A stretch of 64,000 nt of DNA from Marinococcus luteus (GCF_900106595.1 NZ_FNNC01000002.1:248001-312000); one strand, 5' to 3'. Positions 27,528 through 36,792 are shown, counted from the stretch's first letter. The notes: generated by a model from the letters alone, not told the origin. Numbers and translations: made by a program.

Positions 27528-28676
27528 ATGCCAAATATTATTATTACCGGGGCCCAGCTGTATAACAAAGGCTCGGAAGCGATGATCTATACGGTCACAA
27601 GCGAACTGAAAAACAAGTATCCCGACCACCATATTCTTCTTTTGACCAACATTGAACACGACGAAAAGGACGTCCGCGAATTTCCCTATGAGTTAATTAC
27701 ACTCTCGTTCTACGACCGCCTCGTGCTTTATTTTCACTTAACGCCGCTGTACGAGCTCATGTACCGTGTAACGAAAAAACGCTCGATCCGAAAGCGGATG
27801 GACAAGCTGCGCAGGGCTTTTCTTGAAGCCGATCAGCTGTATGACATCAGCGGCTTCGGGCTTTCCAATCAGTTTACATTGCGCCATCAGGGGAGCTACC
27901 TGCTGAACCTGCTGCTTGCCAAAAAGTATAATGTGCGCGCGGCACTTCTGCCGCAGTCATTCGGTCCGTTCACCTATTCAAAAACGCTGAAGCCCTTCAT
28001 GCATTATCTGCTCCGAAAAGCACTCTCCTATCCGGAAAAAGTGTTTGCAAGAGAAAGCGAAAGCCTTCAGCATATTTCCGCCTTCCGTCCGGACGGTGTC
28101 ACGCCGGCCATGGACCTGGTGCTCACCAATAAAGCGCCGGAAGCCAAACATGAGGTGAACCGGGAAGCGGTCGCCCTTGTTCCAAACAAGAAGCTGCTCA
28201 ATTACCAGCCGAAAGAGGACGTCATTGCTTACTTTTCCAACATTATCGGCTTTCTCGAAAGCAAGCAGGAAAATATTTCTCTTTTGTACCATTCCCGGGA
28301 GGACAAAGAGCTGTGCGAGGAAATTCTCGAGTCTCTTTCCGACCAGAGCAGGGCCGAACAAATTCCGGTCGTGGAGGTCACGTCCGAAAACGCCGAGGAA
28401 GAGCTGCACAATAAGAAATTTATTGTCGCCTCCCGCTACCACTCCATTATTCACGCCTACCGCTCATCCACCCCGGCGCTTGTGATTGGCTGGGCAGCCA
28501 AATATAAGGCGCTGCTGGAATACTTTAATCAGGAACGCTACCACGTAGACATCTCCAGTCTGCAGGCTGAAAAGGTCATGCAGCAGCTGGACGTTTTATA
28601 CAATCAGTGGGAACAGGAATCAGCCGCGATTGAGAAAAAACTAAAAACCCTCGACCAGCAGGACTACCTGCTCTAG
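27528..28676 (+). CDS. Polysaccharide pyruvyl transferase family protein
   Basis: 382 residues from the second ATG at 27528; the first ATG at 27516 abuts the AGGAG box. The family start PNIIITGAQLYNKGSEAMIY matches the WcaK/CsaB-type PF04230 proteins, and ALLPQSFGPFTYSKTL, KVFARESESLQHIS, VTPAMDLVL and FIVASRYHSIIHAYRSSTPALVIGWAAKYKALLEYF complete the pattern. These enzymes move pyruvate from PEP onto a sugar as a ketal, adding negative charge. It is divergent from the sulfotransferase gene and monocistronic. Confidence 0.9.
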   Translation: MPNIIITGAQLYNKGSEAMIYTVTSELKNKYPDHHILLLTNIEHDEKDVREFPYELITLSFYDRLVLYFHLTPLYELMYRVTKKRSIRKRMDKLRRAFLEADQLYDISGFGLSNQFTLRHQGSYLLNLLLAKKYNVRAALLPQSFGPFTYSKTLKPFMHYLLRKALSYPEKVFARESESLQHISAFRPDGVTPAMDLVLTNKAPEAKHEVNREAVALVPNKKLLNYQPKEDVIAYFSNIIGFLESKQENISLLYHSREDKELCEEILESLSDQSRAEQIPVVEVTSENAEEELHNKKFIVASRYHSIIHAYRSSTPALVIGWAAKYKALLEYFNQERYHVDISSLQAEKVMQQLDVLYNQWEQESAAIEKKLKTLDQQDYLL

Positions 28677-28685
28677 AACGCAACA

Positions 28686-28718
28686 GGCTCCGGGGCCATG
28701 AGCTCCGGAGCCATTTCT
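28686..28718. terminator. Terminator between convergent genes
   Basis: An 8-base perfect stem GGCTCCGG / CCGGAGCC with T-rich flank after the pyruvyl transferase stop; it also lies after the stop of the convergent permease gene. Confidence 0.75.
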
Positions 28719-28722
28719 CTGT

Positions 28723-30501
28723 TTAAAAATAAACCGTATGCACGATGCCGACAGTCATCACCATCGCAATGACCGTGAGCGGCAGGCCGACTTTAATATA
28801 GTCGGAGAATTTGTAGCCGCCGGGCCCGTACACAATCAGATTCGTCTGGTACCCGATTGGGGTGACAAAGCTTGCCGAAGCGGCGATCGCAATAGTGACG
28901 GCAAATCCCATCGGATCGGCATTCAGGCTTTCGGCAATGCTCAGGCCGATCGGAATCATCAGCACCGCCGCCGCGCTGTTTGTAATCAGCTCAGTAAACA
29001 GGTTGGTCAGGGCATAAATGAAAAACAGAATAACGATGATGCCAAGCGGCTCCCCGAAAGCAAGTAGCCCCTTCGCTATCCAGGCGGCAAGCCCTGTTTC
29101 GTTCATGGCCGATCCTACCCCGAAGGCACTCGCAATCAGCAGCAGCACCTGAAACTGCACGTAGCGTTTCGCTTCTTCGGGTGTAATAATACGTGCCACT
29201 AAAAAAATGAGTACCGCAAGCGCCATTGCCTGAAACATGCTGAGCCACCCGATCGTGACGATCGCAATCATTGCAAGCAGCACCCCGAGCGAGAACCAGC
29301 CCTTCGCGGGGCGCTCCCTGATGGACCCCGGGGTCTCTAGGGCCGAGACGACGTAAAAATCATTGGAGCGCTTGTATTTCTGCAGAAAATCCGAACCGGC
29401 GAGCAGCAGAAGCGAATCCCCGGGACGCAGGCGGATGTCCCCGATTTTGCTCTGGATCCGTTCGTTGTTACGGTGCACCGCGACTACGCCTGCATCGTAG
29501 GACGAACGAAACTGCGCCTGTTTAATTGTCTTGGCCTGAAGCGAGGACTGGTGGGAGACGACCGCCTCTACCAACTGGTTCGAACCATTCTGCAGGTCAT
29601 CAAGCGTCAGCTCGGTACCGGTTTTCAGCGTAAGCCCCGCTGTCCGCTGCAGATCGGCCATTTTTTCCAGCACCCCGGTGAAAATCAGACGGTCACCCGC
29701 CTGTACAATGGTATTGGAGCTTACCGGTGATATCCGCTCATCCCGACGGATAATTTCGATCAAAAACATCCCCTGCAGATCCCGAAGCCCTGCCTCCTGA
29801 ACGGTCTTCCGCACGTATGGAAACGCCGGCTCGACCTTCATTTCACACAAGTACTCCTTGGCCTCCTCCTCCATCCGTTTCTGCGTTCCTTCATAGGCAG
29901 GCAATATCCGGTAGCCGACTGTAAACAGATAAATCAGACCGACGATCGTCAGCGGCAGGCCGACAATCGCCAGCTGAAACATGCCAAACCCCGCCATATC
30001 GTAATCCAGAAGCATCCCGTGCACCACCAGGTTAGTCGATGTACCGATCAGCGTAATCGTTCCGCCCATAATCGTCGCATACGACAGGGGGATTAAAAAT
30101 TTGGAGGGTGCGTAGCCCCGGTCTTCGCACCATTTTTTGATAATTGGGGTAAACGCTACTACAATCGGGGTGTTATTTAAAAACGCCGACATGCCGGATA
30201 TTGGCACAAAGGTGCGTACCATTGATGATACCGGTCCGCGGCTCTTTTGCAGCCAGCCGGTCATAAACCTCTCCACCATCCCGCTCTTCTGCACTGCTCC
30301 GGCGACGATGAACAAAAGCGCAACCGTAAGCATCCCTTCGTTGGAAAACCCGACCAGGGCCTGTTCTGTCGTCAGGATACCACTGATCAGCAGAATAACC
30401 AGCACGGTAAACACGATCATATCCGGCCGCGCGACTTCAAAAAACAGCGCCAGAAGCATCCCTGCGATTAATATTAATACAACACCCATTTCGATGGTCA
30501 T
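28723..30501 (-). CDS. SLC13/DASS-like anion permease with two TrkA-C domains
   Basis: 592 residues. Hydrophobic segments in residues 1-190 carry the family motif FLNNTPIVVAFTPIIKKW and SYATIMGGTITLIGTSTNLVVHG. A soluble insert (about 205-375) contains two RCK/TrkA-C domains (FLIEIIRRDERISPVSSNTIVQAGDRLIFTG and DAGVVAVHRNNERIQSKIGDIRLRPGDSLLLLAG). A second membrane half ends with FVTPIGYQTNLIVYGPGGYKFSDY. This is the long SLC13 architecture whose members move sulfate or other divalent anions with sodium. Sulfate uptake would suit the nearby sulfotransferase and CysQ, but the substrate is not proven by sequence. Confidence 0.85.
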   Translation of the reverse strand: MTIEMGVVLILIAGMLLALFFEVARPDMIVFTVLVILLISGILTTEQALVGFSNEGMLTVALLFIVAGAVQKSGMVERFMTGWLQKSRGPVSSMVRTFVPISGMSAFLNNTPIVVAFTPIIKKWCEDRGYAPSKFLIPLSYATIMGGTITLIGTSTNLVVHGMLLDYDMAGFGMFQLAIVGLPLTIVGLIYLFTVGYRILPAYEGTQKRMEEEAKEYLCEMKVEPAFPYVRKTVQEAGLRDLQGMFLIEIIRRDERISPVSSNTIVQAGDRLIFTGVLEKMADLQRTAGLTLKTGTELTLDDLQNGSNQLVEAVVSHQSSLQAKTIKQAQFRSSYDAGVVAVHRNNERIQSKIGDIRLRPGDSLLLLAGSDFLQKYKRSNDFYVVSALETPGSIRERPAKGWFSLGVLLAMIAIVTIGWLSMFQAMALAVLIFLVARIITPEEAKRYVQFQVLLLIASAFGVGSAMNETGLAAWIAKGLLAFGEPLGIIVILFFIYALTNLFTELITNSAAAVLMIPIGLSIAESLNADPMGFAVTIAIAASASFVTPIGYQTNLIVYGPGGYKFSDYIKVGLPLTVIAMVMTVGIVHTVYF

Positions 30502-30547
30502 ATGTACCCCTCTATTTCCCCCTATTCTTATAGGGGTGATTATACAG

Positions 30548-30577
30548 CAAAAGAGACCCGCTGCGGGCGTCTCTTTG
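30548..30577 (-). terminator. Terminator after the second flippase
   Basis: Stem AAAGAGAC / GTCTCTTTT around a GC-rich 11-base loop, just after the flippase stop on the minus strand. Confidence 0.75.
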
Positions 30578-30582
30578 TAGTT

Positions 30583-31902
30583 CTAGCTTTTTAAATTTCT
30601 GATAATGGATCTTACCCGGAACGGTGCTGTAAATGATTTGGTCATCATAAACGCAATCGGCCGGGTTTTTTTTGTGAAAAAACAGACCAGGTATGCAGAA
30701 ATAAAGAAGGCACTAATGGTGGCGATAGCAGCACCAATTCCGGCATACAAAGGGATAAGAACAAAATTCAGGGCAATATTAATAATGGCTCCGCCGCCCT
30801 GACTGTATAATGAGAACTTCAAATAGTTTTCATTGATCAACCATTTACTCAATCCCTGTCTCATAAACGCAAAAATACCGGCCCATATATGAATAGATAG
30901 TATTGTTGCCGAAGCACTGTATTCGTCTCCAAAAGCAATGTTGATAAATGGCTCACTGATAAAGGTAACCACTAGAGCAAGCGAAAAAGCGAGCAGAAAC
31001 AAAATATCAAAAACTGCCTGCAAACGACGGTAATACCTGACTGAATCTTTTTCACGCAGTTTAATTAAGGCTGGAAAAACCGATGTCACAACCGCTATCG
31101 GAATAAAATACCATATTTCAGACATGCGGGCTGCTACCGCATAGACCCCTACTGCCGCTTCATCGATGATAAAACGAAGCATCACCTGGTCCACTTTCAT
31201 ATATATTGCCGCAGCCATACTCGAAAAAATAAGCGGCAAAGAACGCGCAAGAAGAGGCCTAACCAATGAAGGCTTGAACCGCCAACTTAATAAAGACATA
31301 TCATTTTTTCTCAGAAAAATAATTTTAGCAAAGCTCATCATAGCTACTTCGCCGGCATACACAAGAACAAAATAAAGCAGCTCTGCCTGCATTAACACTA
31401 ATACAACCTTCAGTGTAGCAAATACAATAATGACCATGCTTTCCGAGAGTGCTACGTATTTAGACTTAACAATTGATTCATAATAAAGCTTGACGTTTTC
31501 AAAAGGCTTAAACAAAAGTGAAAGTGAAAATACTACTGTAAACCAAATTAAAAGCGGATCTGTTTCATAAAAAATAGAAAAAACGACTAAAGCAAGGCTG
31601 CAGATAAGTGCAGCAACGAATTTTAAAACAAAGCTGGTGCCCAGCATCTCATTTTGCTGTTCAGGATTTTTCACCAAATCTCTTACTAAAACCCCAACCA
31701 TTCCAAGAGCGGTGATAGGTCCCAAAATGTTCACAACAGCTAAGAGATAGTTAATTACACCAAATTGATCTGGTCCTAAAAAGCGGGCAACCATGATAAC
31801 TACGAAAAAATTAGCTGCCATACGGAAAAATCTTTCAAACATTATCCAACTGGCATTAAAAAACATATTTTTAAAACGTGATAAACTACCACCCAATGTC
31901 AT
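30583..31902 (-). CDS. Second polysaccharide flippase (Wzx-like)
   Basis: 439 residues with about twelve to fourteen transmembrane segments. The N-terminus NASWIMFERFFRMAANFFVVIMVARFLGPDQFGVINYLLAVVNI is classical for the oligosaccharide flippase/MOP family, as is GVYAVAARMSEIWYFIPIAVVTSVFPALIKLRE. It is more AT-rich than the first flippase (7471) and not closely similar to it, so a different substrate is likely. It heads toward a terminator and lies 36 bases after cysQ; with cysQ and the glycosyltransferase at 32802 it forms a leftward group. Confidence 0.9.
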   Translation of the reverse strand: MTLGGSLSRFKNMFFNASWIMFERFFRMAANFFVVIMVARFLGPDQFGVINYLLAVVNILGPITALGMVGVLVRDLVKNPEQQNEMLGTSFVLKFVAALICSLALVVFSIFYETDPLLIWFTVVFSLSLLFKPFENVKLYYESIVKSKYVALSESMVIIVFATLKVVLVLMQAELLYFVLVYAGEVAMMSFAKIIFLRKNDMSLLSWRFKPSLVRPLLARSLPLIFSSMAAAIYMKVDQVMLRFIIDEAAVGVYAVAARMSEIWYFIPIAVVTSVFPALIKLREKDSVRYYRRLQAVFDILFLLAFSLALVVTFISEPFINIAFGDEYSASATILSIHIWAGIFAFMRQGLSKWLINENYLKFSLYSQGGGAIINIALNFVLIPLYAGIGAAIATISAFFISAYLVCFFTKKTRPIAFMMTKSFTAPFRVRSIIRNLKS

Positions 31903-31938
31903 ACACTCATTTCCGCTTTTATGTTAAAAAAGAAAACC

Positions 31939-32745
31939 TTAAAATGATTTCACCACAAACCAGCCGTTGGTCTGGTCTTTTCTATTATAATAGAACCTCT
32001 TATTGTCTTCGTATCTGACGACAGTGCCCCCTGCTGCTTCTACAATTGCCTGGCCGGCGCCGGTGTCCCACTCCATCGTCGGCGCGTAGCGCGGATAAAA
32101 ATCAGCTTTTCCTTCTGCGATCAGACAGAACTTCAGCGAGCTTCCGGCAGACACTACGTCTACCCCGCTGTAGGTCTCTTTCAGTTCGTTAATAAACGCT
32201 TCGGTCTCTGCTGACATGTGTGAGCGGCTGGCGACGACGTGCACTTCTCCTTCAGGCTCGGAAGCCGCCAACTTTTCGCCATACTGCTCGAGCAGCTCTT
32301 CACTGAGCGGCAGCCTGGAGCTGACATCGGTGACCTTATAGGCTCCGAAGGATTTCCCGCCAATGTACAGCACGTCCTGAGCCGGCACGTAAATGACACC
32401 CATAACCGGATATTGGCCTTCAATTTTTGCGATATTAACCGTGAATTCGTCGTTTTTCTTCACAAATTCCTTGGTGCCGTCCAGCGGATCCACTAGCCAA
32501 AACGATTCCCAGTCTTTACGCTGCTCGTAATCCACCGTATTTCCTTCTTCACTGATGACCGGCGTCTCCGGGTCTGCTTCGTGGAGGCCTTTGGCTATTA
32601 CATTGTGGGCGCGCTTGTCCGCTTCTGTGAGCGGGGAGTCGTCCTCTTTGTGCTCGACCGTAAAATCACGCTTGTACACTTCCATGATTTCCTGTCCTGC
32701 TTCTACTGCAATCGAAATGACTGCGCTCGTAATAATCGCCTGCAT
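31939..32745 (-). CDS. cysQ: 3'(2'),5'-bisphosphate nucleotidase
   Basis: 268 residues of the inositol-monophosphatase fold. The metal motifs are all present: PVISEEGNTV (Glu), WLVDPLDGTKEFVKKNDEFTVNIA (Asp-Pro-Leu-Asp-Gly-Thr, typical of CysQ) and MEWDTGAGQAIVEAAGG (WDxA-like). The enzyme removes the 3'-phosphate of PAP, the by-product of PAPS-using sulfotransferases. An AAAAGGAG box precedes the ATG. In this setting it most likely supports the sulfotransferase at 26442. Confidence 0.93.
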   Translation of the reverse strand: MQAIITSAVISIAVEAGQEIMEVYKRDFTVEHKEDDSPLTEADKRAHNVIAKGLHEADPETPVISEEGNTVDYEQRKDWESFWLVDPLDGTKEFVKKNDEFTVNIAKIEGQYPVMGVIYVPAQDVLYIGGKSFGAYKVTDVSSRLPLSEELLEQYGEKLAASEPEGEVHVVASRSHMSAETEAFINELKETYSGVDVVSAGSSLKFCLIAEGKADFYPRYAPTMEWDTGAGQAIVEAAGGTVVRYEDNKRFYYNRKDQTNGWFVVKSF

Positions 32746-32801
32746 AAGTATGCTCCTTTTTTCGCTTTATTATTCGTATTTCAAATTGGCGCTGCAGTTA
32801 T

Positions 32802-33965
32802 TTAGTTTCTGTGCACAGCGCTGATGATGTAATCAATTTTCTCCGCCCAGCCGTGCTGTTCGGCGAGCTGCTTCCGCTGCTGAATGAGTTCAGGACTCTT
32901 AGCCTGGGCGAGCATTGCTTCTATCTGTTCAAAAAACATTTCATACGACTCGCAGTGAACGTACACACCAGGATGCTGATGCCCTTCCGTAGTAGGTACG
33001 CCGTGACCAACCGTGCCAACCCCGGCTGCCAGGTATTCAAAAAGCTTTAACGGGCTCACTGCTTTGTTATAATCAATATCTTTGTATGGCATTAAACCGA
33101 CATCCATATACTGCAGATAATCCGGAATCGACGCCGACGATTTTTCCCCTAGAAAGTGTACATTGTTCATCGCACGCAGCGCCGCAACGTCGCTGTCCCG
33201 CTCATCTGCAACCGGACCGATCATTACAACGCTTGCAGTTGGAAAACGTTCTGCCGTCCCCCGTACCAGCTTCAGATCAATCTTCTTTTTAATGCCCCCG
33301 GAAAATACAAGCCGCGGCTCCGGGATGTCCGCTGCTTCTCTGACAGACTGCCCCGGGGCGTTGTAACCTTCGAGGTCCACCCCGTTTTCAATCACTTCTG
33401 CCGGCCTTCCAGCAAGCGCTGCAAGATGACTGCCAAGCGTTTCCGAGGTCGCAAATAAGTGATCGCTGCGCTGGGCAATTTTTTGCTCAGCAAACCGGAT
33501 CAGCTTCAAGTACGCATTCTTTTTCCAGAGTGGCTCTTCTCCTTCCGCCGACCAGTTGGAGCTGCCCCACAGATCACTGCAGTCGTACACTACTTCATCC
33601 TGCGACGGAGCTGCCAGCTTCCAAAACGCCGGGTACGTATACCATATGCAGTTGTTGGTTTCTGCCGTAAAAAAACGCTGCATCAGCTTCCGGATAGGCA
33701 GAATCCCGGCCTGTCCGATCATTCCTTTATATTCCGGCAGTTCTAATTGAATAATGCCGTTATCAAGCTTCCGGACAATGATATGACGGTGAAAATTCAA
33801 CGCTTTTTTCCAGGTTGTCTGATACGGCGCGATCCAGTACACCTGATTTGTTTCCGGAAGGTCCGCCAGACGTTCAGCAATGCGGTGCCTGCGGTATTTG
33901 ATTGCCGCGTAGTCCCAACGCTCCTGGCCGATAATAAAATAATTATTTTTTTTGCCTTTCAGCAT
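32802..33965 (-). CDS. Glycosyltransferase (GT-B)
   Basis: 387 residues from the ATG at 33965, which has AGCAGGTG six bases before it; the open frame extends 31 codons upstream from a TTG without a ribosome site. NNYFIIGQERWDYAAIKYRRHRIAERLA opens the acceptor domain, VVYDCSDLWGSSNWS is the DCSD segment common in bacterial Fuc4NAc/teichuronic-type transferases, and the nucleotide half has RLVFSGGIKKKIDLKLV and KAVSPLKLFEYLAAGVGTVG. It is first in a leftward group with cysQ and a flippase. Donor unknown. Confidence 0.8.
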   Translation of the reverse strand: MLKGKKNNYFIIGQERWDYAAIKYRRHRIAERLADLPETNQVYWIAPYQTTWKKALNFHRHIIVRKLDNGIIQLELPEYKGMIGQAGILPIRKLMQRFFTAETNNCIWYTYPAFWKLAAPSQDEVVYDCSDLWGSSNWSAEGEEPLWKKNAYLKLIRFAEQKIAQRSDHLFATSETLGSHLAALAGRPAEVIENGVDLEGYNAPGQSVREAADIPEPRLVFSGGIKKKIDLKLVRGTAERFPTASVVMIGPVADERDSDVAALRAMNNVHFLGEKSSASIPDYLQYMDVGLMPYKDIDYNKAVSPLKLFEYLAAGVGTVGHGVPTTEGHQHPGVYVHCESYEMFFEQIEAMLAQAKSPELIQQRKQLAEQHGWAEKIDYIISAVHRN

Positions 33966-34116
33966 TTTCAGCACCTGCTTTAATAGTTTTTTAAATTCTT
34001 CTCTTTGTCTTTCGTCCGTTATGTATGAATCACTCGCTCTATTGTACACTTCTTCCAATTAAGTGAAAAGATGCTTTCCTCTTCTATAAGACGGGCAGCA
34101 GTTTTTCCTTCCTATA

Positions 34117-34149
34117 AAGAAAAAGAGCCGCCCAGACGGGCAACTCTTC
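34117..34149 (-). terminator. Terminator after amidase gene 1
   Basis: On the minus strand AGAGTTGCCC pairs with GGGCGGCTCT (two G-T pairs) and TTTTTCTTT follows. Confidence 0.8.
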
Positions 34150-34153
34150 ACTC

Positions 34154-36634
34154 TTAATTTTTGCTGAAGTACGAATTCGTACCTTGATAAATTCCTTCAG
34201 CAAGCTTTTCTCTGTAGGAGCTTTGCTTCAGGTAGGAAGCTTCGGTGGAATTATCGATGAAACCAAGCTCTACCAATACAGATGGTACTTGTGTTTCACG
34301 GATCACGTGGAAATTTCCTTGCTTTTCTCCACGATCCCGTCCGGAGGTTGCCCGGAGCATTCCTGCCTGAATTTCTTCGGCCAGCTCTTTGCTTTCCTCG
34401 CGTTCGTACTTGCTGTACCAGTAAGTTTCGAGACCATTACCGCCACCCGCGTTTGTGTGAATACTGATAAAGGCATCCGCATCAGCGTTATTGCCAATAG
34501 AAGAACGCTGGGAGAGTGTTAGGTACTTATCAGTTTCCCGTGTCATTACAACATTTGCACCGGCTGCACGCAATTTGCTTGCCGCGTATTTTGCCGTTTC
34601 AAGGTTAATGTCTTTTTCTCTTAATCCATTCGCAACCGCTCCTGGATCACTTCCGCCATGCCCGGCGTCCAAAACAATTGTTTTACCGTCTACAGCGGAC
34701 TCAGATGGATACGTTTCATCTACGTTTAATGCTGCACGCAGAGCTTTCATCGTGTTCGGACCGGCTACACCGTCGACTGCTAGATTTTCAGAACGCTGAA
34801 AATCTTTTACTGCCTGATCGGTGGCGGAATCGAATTCATTGGATGGATTGCTTACACTCATGAAACCGAGCGCTTCAAGGTCGAGCTTCAGTTGGGCAAC
34901 AGCCTCATGAGTTGTGCCTACCTTCATGATCGAGATCGATCCGTAGTTGCCTGGATCACCGACGTCGCTTGCACTATCGTCATTCGATTCATCGTCGCTC
35001 TCTTTAGTGCTGAGAACTTCGCTGATCTTCGCTAGTGTCTTCGGACCGGCTACACCGTCTACGTACAAATCATGATCGCGCTGAAATTCTTTAACAGCTG
35101 CTTCGGTCTGCGGACCGAATTTGCCATTTGGATTTGAGATATCCAGGTACCCGAGCGTATACAGATCTTTTTTCATCGCCTGTGCTGCCGGGCTGTCCAC
35201 GCCGTCCTTCAGAAGGCCGCTATCATTCGAACTGCTGTCATCACTGCTATCGTCATTGGAGCTGTCATCATTGGAGCTGTCATCATTGGAGCTGTCATCA
35301 TTGGAGCTGTCGCTCAGCACCTCAGCCAGCTTTGCGAGCGTCTTTGGACCAGCTACACCGTCAATAGTGAGAGTGTACTGCTCCTGAAAGTCCCGCACAG
35401 CTTGCTCTGTTTTCGGACCGAAGTAGGTGGTCGGGTTATCGGTAACGTGGAAGCCTGCTTCGTTCAAATCCTTCTGAAGCTGCTGCACGTTCGATCCGCT
35501 CACGCCTTCCTTCATGACGTCACTGCTCGGACTGCTGTCATTCGAGCTGCTGTCGTCGCTGCTGTCGTCATTGGAGCTCTCGTTCAGCACCTCAGCCAGC
35601 TTCGCGAGCGTGTTCGGACCAGCGACGCCGTCAACGTAAAGGCCGTTCGCCTTTTGGAAGTCACGTACCGCCTGATCCGTTTTCGGACCGAAGTAGGTGG
35701 TCGGGTTATCGGTAACGTGGAAGCCTGCTTCGTTCAAATCCTTCTGAAGCTGCTGCACGTTCGACCCGCTCACGCCTTCCTTCATGACGTCACTGCTCGG
35801 ACTGCTGTCATTCGAGCTGCTGTCGTCTGAATCAGCATTCAGGGCTTCTTTCATTTTCGCAAGTGTCTTGTCATCTGCGATCCCGTTTGCCGTCAAGCCG
35901 TGATCCTTCTGGAAGGCAATAACCGCCGCTTCGGTCTGCGGCCCGAATTTGCCATTCGGACTTGAGATGTCCAGGTACCCGAGCGTATACAGGTCTTCTT
36001 TCATTGCCTGTGCCGCCGGGCTGTCCACACCGTCCTGCAGAAGGCCGCTGTCGCTCGAGCTGCTGTCGTCATTGGAGCTCTCGTTCAGCACCTCAGCAAG
36101 CTTCGCGAGCGTGTTCGGACCGGCGACGCCGTCAACGTAAAGGCCGTTCGCCTTTTGGAAGTCACGTACCGCCTGATCCGTTTTCGGTCCAAAGTGAACG
36201 GTTGGCGCGTTCACAACGTGAAAACCCGCTTCGTTCAAGTCCTTCTGAAGCTGCTGAACGTTCGACCCGCTCACACCCTCCTTCATCACGCCGCTGCTCG
36301 GACTGCTGTCATTCGAGCTGCTGTTTTTAGCATTCAGCACCTTTTCAAGCTCTGATAGGGTGTTAGGGCCGGCAATGCCGTCAACAACCAGGTTCTGATC
36401 CTTTTGGAAAGCCTTTACTGCGCTGTCCGTTTGTGGACCGAAGTAGGTCGTCGGATTGTCGGTAACGTGGAAGCCCGCTTCATTCAAGTCTTTTTGGAGT
36501 TCTTGAACCGCACTTCCACTATCCCCCTCTCTTAGCGATGAAGCAGCATCTGCCTGCTGGGTTTGAAATATTAAGGACGTTATAAGTACGAAGGCAGCTG
36601 CGAGTAGTATGTAGTTTTTGAGGTGAAAAATGAT
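34154..36634 (-). CDS. N-acetylmuramoyl-L-alanine amidase with seven peptidoglycan-binding repeats; ATC/ATT start
   Basis: 826 residues if read from ATC at 36634 (825 from ATT at 36631). The N-terminus is a good signal peptide (FHLKNYILLAAAFVLITSLIF, then QTQQADA). Seven PG_binding_1 repeats of about 65 residues follow, marked by LNEAGFHVTDNPTTYFGPKT and VDGVAGPNTLAKL, joined by Ser/Asn/Asp-rich linkers. The C-terminal Amidase_3 domain (from about residue 645) has the zinc ligands in VLDAGHGGSDPG, NGLREKDINLE and SIHTNAGG, and the catalytic-type Glu in SVLVELGFIDN. There is no ATG, GTG, TTG or CTG until codon 50. It is divergent from the SpoIID-like gene at 37019. Confidence 0.9.
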   Translation of the reverse strand: MIFHLKNYILLAAAFVLITSLIFQTQQADAASSLREGDSGSAVQELQKDLNEAGFHVTDNPTTYFGPQTDSAVKAFQKDQNLVVDGIAGPNTLSELEKVLNAKNSSSNDSSPSSGVMKEGVSGSNVQQLQKDLNEAGFHVVNAPTVHFGPKTDQAVRDFQKANGLYVDGVAGPNTLAKLAEVLNESSNDDSSSSDSGLLQDGVDSPAAQAMKEDLYTLGYLDISSPNGKFGPQTEAAVIAFQKDHGLTANGIADDKTLAKMKEALNADSDDSSSNDSSPSSDVMKEGVSGSNVQQLQKDLNEAGFHVTDNPTTYFGPKTDQAVRDFQKANGLYVDGVAGPNTLAKLAEVLNESSNDDSSDDSSSNDSSPSSDVMKEGVSGSNVQQLQKDLNEAGFHVTDNPTTYFGPKTEQAVRDFQEQYTLTIDGVAGPKTLAKLAEVLSDSSNDDSSNDDSSNDDSSNDDSSDDSSSNDSGLLKDGVDSPAAQAMKKDLYTLGYLDISNPNGKFGPQTEAAVKEFQRDHDLYVDGVAGPKTLAKISEVLSTKESDDESNDDSASDVGDPGNYGSISIMKVGTTHEAVAQLKLDLEALGFMSVSNPSNEFDSATDQAVKDFQRSENLAVDGVAGPNTMKALRAALNVDETYPSESAVDGKTIVLDAGHGGSDPGAVANGLREKDINLETAKYAASKLRAAGANVVMTRETDKYLTLSQRSSIGNNADADAFISIHTNAGGGNGLETYWYSKYEREESKELAEEIQAGMLRATSGRDRGEKQGNFHVIRETQVPSVLVELGFIDNSTEASYLKQSSYREKLAEGIYQGTNSYFSKN
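35251..35310. repeat. 15-base tandem repeat, four units
   Basis: Four near-perfect copies of a 15-base unit (CATTGGAGCTGTCAT on the plus strand) encode repeated Ser-Ser-Asn-Asp-Asp in the linker between the fifth and sixth peptidoglycan-binding repeats of amidase 1. Copy number can change by slippage without breaking the frame. Confidence 0.85.
35409..35827. repeat. 148-base direct repeat inside amidase 1, copies 270 bases apart
   Basis: 35409-35557 and 35679-35827 are identical except for about one base, covering parts of adjacent peptidoglycan-binding repeats and linkers. Recent internal duplication or gene conversion; a likely site of size variation. Confidence 0.85.
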
Positions 36635-36648
36635 TTATTCTCTCCTTT
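36629..36648 (-). promoter_or_regulatory. Shine-Dalgarno with ATC/ATT start of amidase 1
   Basis: AAAGGAGA (36648-36641) is followed six bases later by ATC (36634-36632) and then ATT (36631-36629). An in-frame TAA lies directly before the ATC, so the signal-peptide frame can only open here. Confidence 0.65.
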
Positions 36649-36792
36649 CGTTATAATTACTGATAAATTTGGGGTACATGTATATTTTATATGCCAATAC
36701 TTACGTCCTACAATGGGACTAACTTATATATTGCATATTATTACAATTTTTCATTTAAATAAACCCTCGTTAAACAACATTCTTTCTAAAAA

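Noticed and set aside
35000-36500. Possible CRISPR-like or satellite array
   Set aside because: The repeats are coding, of about 65 codons, and match peptidoglycan-binding domains; spacing and divergence do not fit a CRISPR array.
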